A stretch of DNA of 64,000 nucleotides from JBEVJK01 sp963791325 (GCA_963791325.1 CAWBRU010000002.1:248001-312000); one strand, 5' to 3'. Positions 1-9,880 are shown, counted from the first letter of the stretch. Notes: a model not told the origin generated them from the sequence alone. A program made the numbers and translations.

Positions 1-21
1 GTTGTTGCGATAGTAAGTCAT
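1..21 (-). CDS. 5' end of a gene running off the window (first 7 codons)
   Basis: On the minus strand an ATG at 19-21 opens a frame reading MTYYRNN to the window edge. It is preceded by a purine-rich GGGAGAAG about 5 bases upstream. It starts 67 bases after the stop of the demethylase gene and in the same direction, so it is probably the next gene of the catabolic operon. Too little is visible to name a function. Confidence 0.5.
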
Positions 22-88
22 GGTCTTCTCCCATTTAAGTGTGTCGATTGTTGTCGCCCGGACCTGGGCTTTCTTTTGACGATCTACG

Positions 89-2143
89 TCAGATCCGCAA
101 GGCAAAGCGGATGCCGTCATAGACTGCTGCATGGATATTGCGCGAGGCCACGGCGTCGCCGATGCGCAGCAAAGTGAACGTGCCGTCCGCGGCACGCGCC
201 GGGAACGGATCGCCCTCGCCGACCAAACGCTCATAGTCGACCGCACCGCGGTTCCTTGATAGCGGCTTGAGCGCGAGATAGAGTTCGTCATTGGCGCTGG
301 TGCCGTGCTCGACGATCACTTGGTCGACCTCCCGCTCGGCGCGGAAGTCCTTGGCGAAGTCGGAGCCGAGGGTCGCCACCAGCCGGTTGTTGCGCCGCGC
401 GACGGCGACCAGCCGGGTGTTGATGGTGACGGTGGCGCCCCGCTGGTGGAAGGTGCGCATATAGGGCACGTGGTTCATGCCGCCCATCTCGGGCGCGAAC
501 AGGCGCTCGGGCGAGACGAGCTCCAGCTTGGCGCCGCTGTCGGCGACGATCTCGGCGGCCGTCATTCCCGGGTGGCCGCCATTGTCGTCGTAGAGCAGCA
601 CCGTCTCGGCCGGCTTGACCGAACCGCTGATGATGTCCCAGCTCGAAGTTACCAGCTCCTCGCCTGCGTCGAGCGGAGGCGATTGCGGAAAGCCGCCGGT
701 GGCGACGATGACCACATCGGGCCGGGCGGCGAGCACATCGTCGGCCTCGGCCACGATGTTGTAGCTGATGCCGACGCCCAGGCGCTCGAGCTCGGCCAGC
801 CGCCAATCGACGATGCCGATCAGCTCCTTGCGGCGCGGATTGCGGGTGAGCAGCCGGATCTGCCCGCCGGCTTCGCCGGCCGCCTCGAGCACGGTCACCC
901 GGTGGCCCCGTTCGGCAGCGACGCGGGCGGCTTCGAGCCCGGCCACGCCGGCGCCGACCACCACGACGCTCTTGGCGGGTTCGGACGTCCTTCCGATGGT
1001 GTGTGCGATCTTGGCTTCGCGTCCGGTCGCAGCGTTGTGGATGCAGAGCGCCTCGCCGCCTTCGTAGATGCGGTCGAGGCAATAGGTGGCGCCGACGCAC
1101 GGCCGGATCTGGCTCTCGCGCCCTTCCATGATCTTCAGCACGATGTGCGGATCGGCGATGTGGGCGCGAGTCATGCCGACCATGTCGAGCTTGCCCTCGG
1201 CGATGGCATGGCGGGCGGTGGCGACATCCTGGATACGCGCGGCATGGAAGACCGGGAAACGGGTCGCGGCCCGCACTTCGCCGGCGAAATCGAGATGCGG
1301 CGCCGAGCGCATGCCGGAGATCGGGATCACCTCGGTCAGCGCCGCATCGGTATCGATATGGCCGCGGATGATGTTGAGAAAATCGACCTTGCCGCCCGCG
1401 GCGAGCCGGCGGGCGATCTCCACGCCCTCCGTCCGCGACAGGCCCTTGTCGAGATCCTCGTCGGCAACCATGCGGATGCCGACGATGAAGTCGGGGCCAA
1501 CCGTCTTGCGCACGGCGTCGAGCACCATGTCGGTGAAGCGCAGCCGGTTGTCGAGCGAGCCGGCGAACTCGTCGTCGCGGTGGTTGGTGAGCGGCGACCA
1601 GAAGCCGTCCATCAGATGGCCGTAGGACTCGAACTCGATGCCGTCCAGGCCGGCCGCCCGGCAGCGATCGACGGCGCTGGCATAGTCGGCGACGATCCGC
1701 TCGATGTCCCAGTCCTCCATCACCTTGGGAAACGAGCGGTGGGCGGCTTCACGCACATTGGACGGCGCCAGCACCGGCAGCCAGTCGGCCCGGTTCCAGC
1801 CGGTGCGGCGGCCGAGATGGGTGAGCTGGATCATCACCTTGCAGTCGTATTCGTGGCACGATTCCGCGATGGCCTTGAGCCACGGCACGATGGCGTCGTC
1901 ATAGGCATGCAGATTGCCGAAGGCCGGCGGGCTGTCGCGCGAGACGATGGCGGAGCCGGCCGTCATGGTGAGCGCCATGCCGCCCTTCGCCTTCTCGGCA
2001 TGGTAGCGGCGGTAGCGCTCCTTCGGCATGCCGTCGTGCGAATAGGCCGGCTCATGGCTGCTCGACATGATCCGGTTCTTGAAGGTGAGATGCTTGAGGC
2101 GATAGGGCTGCAGGAGCGGATCGTTGGTGACCGGAGTGTTCAT
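89..2143 (-). CDS. N-methylproline demethylase-like NADH:flavin oxidoreductase (TMADH / dienoyl-CoA reductase family)
   Basis: The 684-residue protein has the two-part layout of trimethylamine dehydrogenase and 2,4-dienoyl-CoA reductase. An old-yellow-enzyme TIM barrel (about residues 10-345) is followed by cysteines at about 349, 355 and 367 in the region where relatives bind a 4Fe-4S cluster. A dinucleotide-binding domain follows with GAGVAGLEAA near 397. The barrel motifs (FKNRIMSSSHEPAYS, GIEFESYGHLMDGFWSP) resemble stachydrine and hydroxyproline-betaine N-demethylases of rhizobia; that assignment comes from recall, not a search. The inferred reaction is oxidative removal of an N-methyl group from an N-methylated imino acid. 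It lies 91 bases downstream of the MttB homologue in the same operon. No strong ribosome binding site is seen. Confidence 0.8.
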   Translation of the reverse strand: MNTPVTNDPLLQPYRLKHLTFKNRIMSSSHEPAYSHDGMPKERYRRYHAEKAKGGMALTMTAGSAIVSRDSPPAFGNLHAYDDAIVPWLKAIAESCHEYDCKVMIQLTHLGRRTGWNRADWLPVLAPSNVREAAHRSFPKVMEDWDIERIVADYASAVDRCRAAGLDGIEFESYGHLMDGFWSPLTNHRDDEFAGSLDNRLRFTDMVLDAVRKTVGPDFIVGIRMVADEDLDKGLSRTEGVEIARRLAAGGKVDFLNIIRGHIDTDAALTEVIPISGMRSAPHLDFAGEVRAATRFPVFHAARIQDVATARHAIAEGKLDMVGMTRAHIADPHIVLKIMEGRESQIRPCVGATYCLDRIYEGGEALCIHNAATGREAKIAHTIGRTSEPAKSVVVVGAGVAGLEAARVAAERGHRVTVLEAAGEAGGQIRLLTRNPRRKELIGIVDWRLAELERLGVGISYNIVAEADDVLAARPDVVIVATGGFPQSPPLDAGEELVTSSWDIISGSVKPAETVLLYDDNGGHPGMTAAEIVADSGAKLELVSPERLFAPEMGGMNHVPYMRTFHQRGATVTINTRLVAVARRNNRLVATLGSDFAKDFRAEREVDQVIVEHGTSANDELYLALKPLSRNRGAVDYERLVGEGDPFPARAADGTFTLLRIGDAVASRNIHAAVYDGIRFALRI

Positions 2144-2234
2144 CAGCCGCGTCTACTCATAACGGGTGTCGACCAGGACGTTGTCGGGAAGGTGCACGCG
2201 GACCGAGCCGCCGCGTGACGGTGCCGGGATCGGC

Positions 2235-3788
2235 TCAACTGACCGTGTCCGGCAGCTCGGCCTCGCGGCGCGTGATGAACGCCTGCAGCGCCTCGGCAAC
2301 GCCGTCGTCGAGCTTGGGCTCCTCGTAATCCTGCAGCAGCGCGCGCGCCTTTTCCAGGCCCCGCGTGTCGTGATCCTTGCCGCCCTCCGCGCTCCACTGC
2401 TCGTAGGAGTTGAAGTCCATCAGCGATGGCATGAAGAAGGCCGACTCGAAATGATCGAGCGTGTGCTGTGTGCCGAGGAAATGGCCGGCCGGGCCGACCT
2501 CGCGGATCGCCGCCATCGCGTCCTTGAAATCGTCGAACGAGACACCACCGGCATATTTGTACCAGCCGACGAGCTGCTCGCAGTCGGTGGCGAACTTGGA
2601 ATAGCCGCAGGTCAGGCCTGCCTCGAGCCATCCGGCCGAATGCCAGATGTAGTTGGCGCCGGCGAGGATGGCGGCGTGCATCAGCATGTTGGCCTCGTAG
2701 CCGGCCTGCGCGTCGTTCAGCTTGGAGCCGACGTGGAAACCCGAAGTCCGCCAGGGCAGCCGGTATTTTCGGGCCAGCGCGCCCATCAGGTACATCATCT
2801 GGGCGGCCTCCGGCGTGCCGCCCATCGGCGCGCCCGTCTTCATGTCCACCGTGACCATGAACTGGCCGTAGATCTGCGGCGACCCCGGCCGGACCAGCTG
2901 GGTGAAGGCGACGCCGGCCAAGGCTTCGGCATTGACCTGGGCCACCGCGCCGACGGCCGATGCCGAGGTCGAGGCACCGCACAGCGCAAACGGTGCCAGA
3001 ATCAGCGGCTGATTGTGACGCGCATAGACCTTCATCGCGTCGAGCATGGTGGCGTCCCAGACCAGCGGCGAGTTGCAGTTGGTGATCGAGACCAGGACGG
3101 GGTTGTCCCTGACGTAATCCTCGCCGAAGACGATGCCGGCCATCGCCATCGTGTCCTCGGCCCGCTCCTTCGAGGTGACGATGCCCATGAACGGCTTGTC
3201 GGAATGCTTGAGCGCCGAATGAATGATGTGCAGATGCCGCTTCGGCACGGCGATTTCCATCGGCTCGCAAATGATCGAGCTCGACGAATGCAGCGCCGGG
3301 GCCATGTAGGCGAGCTTGTGGAAATTGTTGAGGTCGGCCAGCGACCCGTAGCGCCGCTTGTTGTCGAGGTCGCGCACATAGGGTGCGCCATACATCGGCA
3401 CGAAGATCGAGTTCTTGCCACCGACCTTGACGGTGCGCTCCGGATTGCGGGCGTTGAGGGTGAATTCCGGCGGCACCTTGGCCACCAGTTCCAGGAGGAA
3501 GGCGCGGTCGATGTGCACCCGGGTGCCCTTGACGTCGACTCCGGCCGCCTTCCAGATCGCGATCGCCTCGTCGTCGCGAAACTCGCAGCCGACCTCCTCG
3601 AGCATCTTGAGCGACTCCTCGTGGATCAGCTCGACCGCCTCGTCCGGGACCATCTGATAGGTCGGGATGTTGCGCACCAAGGTCGGCAGGGACACCATCG
3701 GCGCGCCGCGGCGCACCTTGCGCGCCAGCCGACCTCCGCTCCGCCGGTTGCCGGGAACGGTCTGCCCCACTGCTTCATCAACGTCCAT
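2235..3788 (-). CDS. MttB-superfamily (COG5598) methyltransferase, non-pyrrolysine type
   Basis: This 517-residue protein belongs to the trimethylamine methyltransferase (MttB) superfamily. Known members transfer a methyl group from quaternary amines (glycine betaine, proline betaine, carnitine) to a corrinoid protein. The frame is open without an internal TAG, so it is a non-pyrrolysine member. Recognisable segments are ITNCNSPLVWDATMLDA, LAPFALCGASTSASAVGAV and a C-terminal GPAGHFLGTQHTLDHF. The start chosen (MDVDEAVGQ) has GGAG about 9 bases upstream; a much longer open frame upstream is antisense-type noise. It is flanked by the racemase homologue (26 bases away) and the N-demethylase, which suggests a betaine-type substrate. 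No corrinoid protein or reactivase is visible in the window. Confidence 0.85.
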   Translation of the reverse strand: MDVDEAVGQTVPGNRRSGGRLARKVRRGAPMVSLPTLVRNIPTYQMVPDEAVELIHEESLKMLEEVGCEFRDDEAIAIWKAAGVDVKGTRVHIDRAFLLELVAKVPPEFTLNARNPERTVKVGGKNSIFVPMYGAPYVRDLDNKRRYGSLADLNNFHKLAYMAPALHSSSSIICEPMEIAVPKRHLHIIHSALKHSDKPFMGIVTSKERAEDTMAMAGIVFGEDYVRDNPVLVSITNCNSPLVWDATMLDAMKVYARHNQPLILAPFALCGASTSASAVGAVAQVNAEALAGVAFTQLVRPGSPQIYGQFMVTVDMKTGAPMGGTPEAAQMMYLMGALARKYRLPWRTSGFHVGSKLNDAQAGYEANMLMHAAILAGANYIWHSAGWLEAGLTCGYSKFATDCEQLVGWYKYAGGVSFDDFKDAMAAIREVGPAGHFLGTQHTLDHFESAFFMPSLMDFNSYEQWSAEGGKDHDTRGLEKARALLQDYEEPKLDDGVAEALQAFITRREAELPDTVS

Positions 3789-3814
3789 ACTTCGAACTCC
3801 GCGCCATCCTGGCT

Positions 3815-4870
3815 TCAAGAACTGTGCATCGCCGGCTGCCCGCCCACCGGCATCGGCCAAGTGTCGGCCACCCGGTAGCCGGCCGGAAACGGGTCTTCCG
3901 GATCGAGCATCAGCTGGTGCGTCCCGGTAACCCATGCCCGCCCCGAGATGATCGGGATAATCGCGGGCCGATCGCCGAGATGCAGCGTGCTGTCGATACG
4001 GCAATCGAAGCGCGTGCCGAGCGGCGAGATGCCGACATAGCGCTCGCCCTCCGCCATTTCGCCTTTGGCGTGCAGCACCGCCATTCGCGCCGAGCAGCCG
4101 GTGCCGGTCGGCGAGCGATCGAGCTTGCCGGGCCGGATGACGACCGCGCTCAGGCCGGTCAGCACCCCGTCTATGCGTTGCACCGGCGCGGTGACCTGGC
4201 AGAAGGAAATGTGATGCCACGGCCGCTCCGGGTGGGCGAAGCCGAGCTGCTCGTTGGCGGCGGCGGTGATCCTGACGCCGATCTCGACGACCTCGCGGGC
4301 CTCGTCCGGATGGAGGTGCAGGCCAAGCGCTCCGGCCTCGACCAACACGAAACTGTCGCCGCCATAGGCGGTGTCGACGCTGAGCGTGCCGAGCCCCGCG
4401 ACCTCGAGCTTGGCGCCCAAACGGTCGGCAAAGGACGGAACGTTGCGCAGGCTGATGCGCTCGGCCTTGCCGTTTCTGCATTGCGCCTCGACTTCGATCA
4501 GCCCGCCGGGCGCCTCGAGCACCAGCTGCGTCACCGGTTCGGTCATCGCGACAATGCCGGTGTCGAGCAGAACGGTCGCCACGCAGATCGTATTCGAGCC
4601 GGACATCGGCGGGGTGTCGGCCGGCTCCATGATGATGAACCCCAACTGGGCCCGCGGATCCTTGGCCGGCACCAGGAGATTGACATGGCGGAAGACGCCG
4701 CCGCGCGGCTCGTTGAGCAAAAAGGCGCGCAGGCCGCCATGGTTGGCGATGAAGCGGGACTGCTCCCAAAGGGTGGCGCCCGGCGGCGGCGTGACGCCGC
4801 CGACGATGACGTCGCCGACCTCGCCTTCGGCGTGGCAGCTGACGATGTGGATAAGCTTGGTCGACCGCAT
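3815..4870 (-). CDS. Proline racemase superfamily enzyme with a Ser/Cys active-site pair (hydroxyproline epimerase/dehydratase-like)
   Basis: The protein has 351 residues, a normal length for the proline racemase/4-hydroxyproline epimerase/trans-3-hydroxyproline dehydratase superfamily. The first catalytic position, usually Cys in MCGH, is Ser here (MSGSNTICVATVLLDTG). The second is retained as Cys in SPTGTGCSARMAVLHAKG. The WHHISFCQVT and GSARM-type segments are also present. The Ser/Cys combination is a recognised minority type in this superfamily, so plain proline racemase is unlikely; a hydroxyproline or N-methylated hydroxyproline substrate is inferred from the neighbours. The start has GAGG about 5 bases upstream. 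It lies within the minus-strand operon between the aldo/keto reductase and the MttB gene. Confidence 0.8.
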   Translation of the reverse strand: MRSTKLIHIVSCHAEGEVGDVIVGGVTPPPGATLWEQSRFIANHGGLRAFLLNEPRGGVFRHVNLLVPAKDPRAQLGFIIMEPADTPPMSGSNTICVATVLLDTGIVAMTEPVTQLVLEAPGGLIEVEAQCRNGKAERISLRNVPSFADRLGAKLEVAGLGTLSVDTAYGGDSFVLVEAGALGLHLHPDEAREVVEIGVRITAAANEQLGFAHPERPWHHISFCQVTAPVQRIDGVLTGLSAVVIRPGKLDRSPTGTGCSARMAVLHAKGEMAEGERYVGISPLGTRFDCRIDSTLHLGDRPAIIPIISGRAWVTGTHQLMLDPEDPFPAGYRVADTWPMPVGGQPAMHSS

Positions 4871-4981
4871 GGCGCCTCGCGGCTGTCAATGGCGTCAGCT
4901 TAACCGAAATCGGCTGCCGCAGTCGCCAAGGCGCGGCGGAAATGCGTCGAATTGCGCAAGCGCGGCGGGGCGCCCGGAGGG

Positions 4982-6019
4982 TCAGCCGCGCGTCGCCGGC
5001 AGCGGAGCGTCGCGATCGAGCAAGCCCTTGGTCTTCAGGTCCTGCCAGAACGCGGCCGGGATCGGATGAGCGAAATTCCGCACGTTCTGCGCCACCTGGT
5101 CGGGATGGATGGCGCCCGGGATCACCGCGGCCACCGCGGCGTGGCCGAGCGGGAATTGCAGCGCGGCGGCCGGCAGGGGCACGTCGTGGTCCTTGCAGAC
5201 GGCTTCGATCCGGCGGACCCGCTCGAGGATTTCCGCAGTGGCGTCGGCGTAATTGTACTTGGCCCCCGGCACCGCGCCGGTGGCCGTGATGCCGGAGTTG
5301 TAGACGCCGCCGATGATGATGCCGACATTGCGGCGCTCGCAATAGGGCAGTTCTTCCTTCAGCGTTTCCTGTTCGAGCAGGGTGTAGCGCATGGCCACCA
5401 GAAAGAAGTCGAGGTCGACCATGTCGAGGAAGCGCGGCATCATGCCGAGCTCGTTGATGCCGGCGCCGATGCCGCGCACCAGCCGGTGCGACCGCAATTG
5501 TTCAAGCGCGCGCCAGCCCGACGTGAACAGCTGGCCGAGATGCGCCGCGACCTTGGCCTCGGTCTGGTGAAACCAGAAATCGAGGTCGTGGATGACCAGA
5601 AGGTCGATGCGGTTCATGCCGAGCCGCATTTGCGACTGCTCGTACGAGCGCATGATGCCGTCATAGGTGTAGTCGTGGACGTGCTCGAATTTCAGGCCGC
5701 CCGACCAGAAGCCGGTTTCGAAATGATCCGGGTCGGCAGGCGGGTAGAACCAGCGCCCGACCTTGGTCGACAGGACGAAATCGGCCCGCGGCCGGTTGTC
5801 GAGGAAGCGCCCGGTGCGGATCTCGCTCAGCCCCCGGCCATAGTAGGGGGCGGTATCGAAGTAGCGGATGCCGGCGTCCCAAGCCGCCTTCAAGGTGGCC
5901 GCGGCGGTGGCTTCGTCGACCCGGACGAACAGCTCTCCGAGGCCGGCGCCGCCGAAGCCGAGCTCGGTCACGGCAACGCCGGACTTGCCGAGGATACGGG
6001 TGTTGATCGCAGGGCTCAT
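4982..6019 (-). CDS. Aldo/keto reductase (L-fucose / D-threo-aldose 1-dehydrogenase-like)
   Basis: The 345-residue protein is a full-length AKR barrel. The catalytic tetrad can be read as Asp and Tyr in YFDTAPYYGRGLSE, Lys in LSTKVGRW and His in LLVIHDLDFW. The extended insert and the overall pattern resemble the D-threo-aldose 1-dehydrogenase/pyridoxal 4-dehydrogenase group, which oxidise sugars or aldehydes with NAD(P). A GGGAGG ribosome binding site precedes the ATG. It is encoded 25 bases after the importer permease, in line with acting on the imported compound. The exact substrate cannot be read from sequence. Confidence 0.87.
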   Translation of the reverse strand: MSPAINTRILGKSGVAVTELGFGGAGLGELFVRVDEATAAATLKAAWDAGIRYFDTAPYYGRGLSEIRTGRFLDNRPRADFVLSTKVGRWFYPPADPDHFETGFWSGGLKFEHVHDYTYDGIMRSYEQSQMRLGMNRIDLLVIHDLDFWFHQTEAKVAAHLGQLFTSGWRALEQLRSHRLVRGIGAGINELGMMPRFLDMVDLDFFLVAMRYTLLEQETLKEELPYCERRNVGIIIGGVYNSGITATGAVPGAKYNYADATAEILERVRRIEAVCKDHDVPLPAAALQFPLGHAAVAAVIPGAIHPDQVAQNVRNFAHPIPAAFWQDLKTKGLLDRDAPLPATRG

Positions 6020-6044
6020 GGTTGACCTCCCGGTGGGCGCCGGC

Positions 6045-7154
6045 TCAGAGCCGGTGCGAGATGCGCCGCTGCAAGGCTTCGAGCAGGACCGCCGTCAGGA
6101 TGATGGTGCCGGTGGCGAAGCCCTGCCAGAAAATCTCGATGCGGGCCAGGTTGAGGAAGTTGCGGGTGAGCGCGATGATGATCACGCCGATGATGGTGCG
6201 CAGGATCTGGCCCTGTCCGCCGGACAGGCTGGTGCCGCCGATCACCACGGCCGCGATGACCTCGAATTCGAGCCCTTCGCCGGTGTTGGGCGACACGGCG
6301 CCGAGCCGCGACAGATTGACCAGCCCGGCGAGCGAGGCAGTGAAGCCGACGATCATGAGGCAGATGATCTTGATGCGGTCGGCGCGGATGCCGGAGAGCA
6401 GCGCCACGGTGCGGTTGCGAGCCCACCGCATAGACGCGCTTGCCGAAGGTGGTGCGCTCGAGCACGAACCAGCCGACGGCATAGACGAGCACCGCCACCC
6501 AGACGATGTTCTGGATCGGCAGCCAGGCGAATCAGATCGGCCGAGCGAGCCGCTGTCGGCAAAGCGGCTGAAGTAGACCGGCAGCGGCAGCTTCACCCAG
6601 CCGTCCTTGGCCGAACGCCTGCAGCGCCTCCGGCATGTCCGGGATCGGTTGGCCCTGCGTGACGACCAGAGTGAGGCTCCTCGCCATCATCAGCGTGCCG
6701 AGCGTGACGATGAAGGACGGAATGTGCGCCTTGGTGACCACCAGGCCGGCGAGGACGCCGATCAGCGGCCCGACGAACAGCGGCGCAATGAGCCCGATGG
6801 CCATCACCCACCAGGCGTGATCGGCGGCGGTCGGCGACCGGCATCCAGCGCACCATGAGCCAGCCGGCGACGGCGGCCGACAGGCCGACGACGGAGCCGA
6901 CGGCGACGTCGAACTCGCCGGAGATCATGATGATCGTCATCCCTGCGGCGACGATCAGCATCACCGTCATCTGGCCGAGCAGATTGCCGATATTGACCGG
7001 CGACAGGAAGCGGTCGTTGACGATCTGCATCAGGATGATGAGCAGCACCAGCACGCCGAGCGCCTGGATCAGGCTGTAGGAGCGCTTGAGTCCGCGCCAG
7101 CAGCCGCCGCGGCGGGGCGGGCGCGACCGTTTCGGGGGACGAAAGCGTGGTCAT
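6045..7154 (-). pseudogene. RbsC-type sugar ABC transporter permease, broken by several frameshifts as sequenced
   Basis: Read in pieces from three frames, this is a complete BPD_transp_2 permease. It starts MTTLSSPETVAPAPPRR at 7154 and continues as VNIGNLLGQMTVMLIVAAGMTI and ISGEFDVAVGSVVGLSAAVAG (frame ending near 6840). Then come AHIPSFIVTLGTLMMARSLTL (frame around 6560-6807), GKRVYAVGS and finally VIAAVVIGGTSLSGGQG to the stop at 6045. At least four frame changes lie between about 6400 and 6850. All conserved motifs survive, so the breaks look like base-calling errors rather than decay, but as given the frame is not functional. It follows the ATPase gene by three bases and pairs with it in a ribose-type importer. 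Confidence 0.75.
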
Positions 7155-7157
7155 GGC

Positions 7158-8740
7158 TCAGGCCGCCATCTTCTCGCCGCAGGCTGCGGCGTGCAGGAGC
7201 GCCTCACGCTCGATCTCCGCGCCGATCAGTTCGGCGATCAGCGCGCCGCGGAACATCACCAGCACGCGGTCGCACAGCGCTGACCAGCTCGTCGAGCTCG
7301 GTCGTCACCAGCAGCATGCCCACTCCCGCCGCCGCGATCTCGTCGATGATGGCGCGGATCTCGGCCTTGGAGCCGACATCGATGCCGATCGTCGGCTCGT
7401 CCATGACGAAGATCCTCGGGTTCGTCTCCAGCCATTTGGCGAACAGCACCTTCTGCTGGTTGCCGCCCGACAGCTGGCGCGGCCAGCGCCTGCGGCCCGG
7501 GCGCCCGCACCCTCAGCCTGGCCATGTTGCGGGCCGCGGTGTCTTCCATGGCGCGCTGATCGAGCTGGCCGAGACCGCGCGCGAAGCGGGACAGGATCGG
7601 CAGGCAGATGTTCTCGATCAGGTGAAGTCCGGCAGGATGCCCTCGCGGAGGCGGTCGCCGGTGATCAGCGCGATGCCGGCGGCAAGCGACGCGGCCGGCT
7701 CGTTCGGCGGACGATCTGCCCCGCGACGCGCACGACACCCGCCTCGCGCCGCGACTCCGCCGCCCCGAACAGGGCCTTGGCCAGTTCGCCGAGCCCGGCA
7801 CCGGCGAGCCCGGTGATGCCCAGCACCTCTCCCGGCTTCAGCGCAAAGCTGATCGTCGTGCAGGCGGCCCTTGATGGCGAGCTCCTCGACGCTCAGGACC
7901 GGGCACTTCCGCGGCGTCCGCGACGGCGGGGCGCCCGCGCCGCGTCTCGTCCAGCTGCCGGCCGACCATGGCGGTGACCACCGCGGCCCGATTGGTCGCC
8001 GCCACCGGCCGGTCGGCGACCACCTGGCCGTCGCGCATGACGGTGAGGTCGTCGCAGACCTCGAAGATTTCGTTCAGATAATGCGAGATCAGCACGACCC
8101 CGACGCCCTCATGCGGCGAGCCGCCGGATCAGCCGCAGCACCAGCTGCACCTCGACGTCGGTCAGCGACGAGGTCGGTTCGTCGAGCAGCAGGATCCGCG
8201 GCTTGAGACAGATCGCCTTGACGATCTGCACCATCTTCTTGAGGTCGTTGGGCAGGTCGCCGACGACCGCCTCGGGGCCACGTCGATCTCGTACTGCGCG
8301 AGCAGCAGCTCGACCTGGCGGCGCATCGGCTTGCGCCGGATGATGCCGAAGCGGTAGGCCGGCTCGTTGTTGAGCAGGAGGTTTTCCGCCACCGTCATCG
8401 TCTGCACCAGATTGATGTCCTGGTGCACGGTGACGATGCGGTTGGCGAGCGCCTCGTCGGCGCCGCTGAAGCGCACCGCCTCGCCATCGAGACGGATGCT
8501 GCCGGCATCGGGCTGATGGACCCCGGCGATCAGCTTGATCAGCGTCGACTTGCCGGCGCCGTTCTCGCCGACCAGGCCGCGCACGCTGTCGGCGCGGATG
8601 TCGAAATCCACGCCGCGCACCGCCTTGACGCCGGCGAAGTTCTTCACCAGGCCGCGGCATTCAAGCAGCGGCTGGGCGGCGATCGTTGCGGGCGAGCCTC
8701 GGGCTGCGACGACGTCAGCCGGATCGTATGAGGGTTGCAC
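7158..8740 (-). pseudogene. RbsA/MglA-type sugar ABC transporter ATPase, broken by multiple frameshifts as sequenced
   Basis: Pieced together, this encodes a two-domain sugar importer ATPase. The first Walker A is GENGAGKSTLIKLIAG and the first Walker B is ILLLDEPTSSLTDVEV. The first H-loop region is LISHYLNEIFEVCDDLTVMRDG. The second domain has GITGLAGAGLGELAKAL, LFAKWLETNPRIFVMDEPT and IGIDVGSKAEIRAII, and ends ACGEKMAA. A GTG start at 8740 is preceded by GGCGGAGG. Frame changes can be placed near 8280, 8112, 7900, 7865, 7715, 7620, 7495 and 7280. Those at 8112 and 7280 are single-base insertions. It lies between the binding protein and permease genes of the same importer. Confidence 0.75.
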
Positions 8741-8799
8741 GTCGCCTCCGCCGGTGAAGGCCGCGGACGCTTAGCGCCGCGGCCGGCCGTCCCTGGCGT

Positions 8800-9759
8800 T
8801 TACTTGCCGGTGACCTGCGGGTCGTTGGCAAATTCCGCGGCGTTTTCCTTGGTCAGGAGCTTGGTGCCGAGACCGACATCGTGCGGCACCTCGCCGCCGG
8901 TCAGCTTGGTCAGCACCAGTGTTCATGCCGTCATAGCCCATCTTGTAAGGGTCCTGGACGACGAGCGCGTCGATCTTGCCGTCCTGTGACCATTTTGAAG
9001 GAGACGGGATCGAGGTCGAAGCCGATCAGCTTGACGCTGCCCTGCTTGTGCGCCTGCTCGAGCGCCGGCATAGGCGCCCTGGATGACCAGCTGGTTGAAG
9101 GCGAAGGCGCCCTTGACGTCCGGCTCGGAGACCAGCAGATCCTCCATCGACTGACGGCCGGAATCGAGGCTCATGATCGGCACCGGCTGCTCCTTGAGCA
9201 CCACCAGGCCGAGTTCCTTGGCGCGGTCCTCGAAACCCCGCTGGCGGGTCTGGCCGTTGTCGTTGGTCGGCGCGTGGTCGAGGGTGACGACCTTGCTGCC
9301 CTTGGGCAGAAGCTTGGCCATGTAGTCGCCCGCCTGCTCGCCGCCCTTGTAGTTGTCGGTGATGATCAGGCTGATGTAATCACCCGAGCGCACCCCGATG
9401 TCGGTGATCACCACCGGAATGTTCTGCGCGTTGAACACGTTCTTGATCGGCTCGGTGACCATGACGCTGTCGCCGGGGAAGATCAGCACCCCGTCGATGC
9501 CTTGCGAATTGAGGTCTTCGAGGTCCGAAACCTGCTTGGCCTTGTCGGTGTCGCCGCCATTGGTGACGATCAGGTCGACATTGACGTCCTTGGCCTTCCA
9601 CTCCTCGGCCGCCTTCTTGGCGCCGTTGACCATCGTCACCAGGAACGGATTGGTGCCCCAGAACACCGAGTAGCCGATCTTGAAGTCCTTGGCGGCAGCC
9701 GGCGAACCGGCCAAAGCCGCCGTCACCGCGACGGCAGCCAACCATTTCAGCGAGCGCAT
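8800..9759 (-). pseudogene. Periplasmic sugar-binding protein (Peripla_BP_4), 3' part frameshifted as sequenced
   Basis: The start MRSLKWLAAV has a very strong GGAGGGAGGAG upstream and a signal peptide ending SPAAA before KDFKIGYSVFWGTNPFL, typical of ribose-binding-type proteins. The frame is clean to about 9070 (AFNQLVIQGAYA). Single extra bases near 9066, 8985 and 8918 then break it. Correcting them gives a continuous C-terminus through KMVTDGK, DGMNTVLTKLTGGEVPHDV and NDPQVTGK to the stop at 8800. It is the first gene of the minus-strand operon and delivers a sugar-like ligand to the ATPase/permease encoded next. A LacI-type operator candidate lies about 120 bases upstream. Confidence 0.8.
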
Positions 9760-9880
9760 GGCGAACTCCTCCCTCCACCACAACCATTGAAGATGGCCGG
9801 CTCCTCCTGCCGGAACGCGACAGCGCCTCGCGGATCAGGCGATTGCACCACGCGTCGCCATTCTCGATGGCCCCGGCTGA

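Noticed and set aside
305..2218. Long plus-strand open frame (637 codons) opposite the demethylase gene
   Set aside because: It is the reverse complement of a conserved flavoprotein gene; high-GC DNA gives long antisense frames, and its composition (His/Arg/Gly/Ala-rich, no domain) is noise.
2235..5342. 1,035-residue version of the MttB homologue
   Set aside because: The upstream half is out-of-frame translation of the racemase and aldo/keto reductase genes; the start at 3788 has a ribosome binding site.
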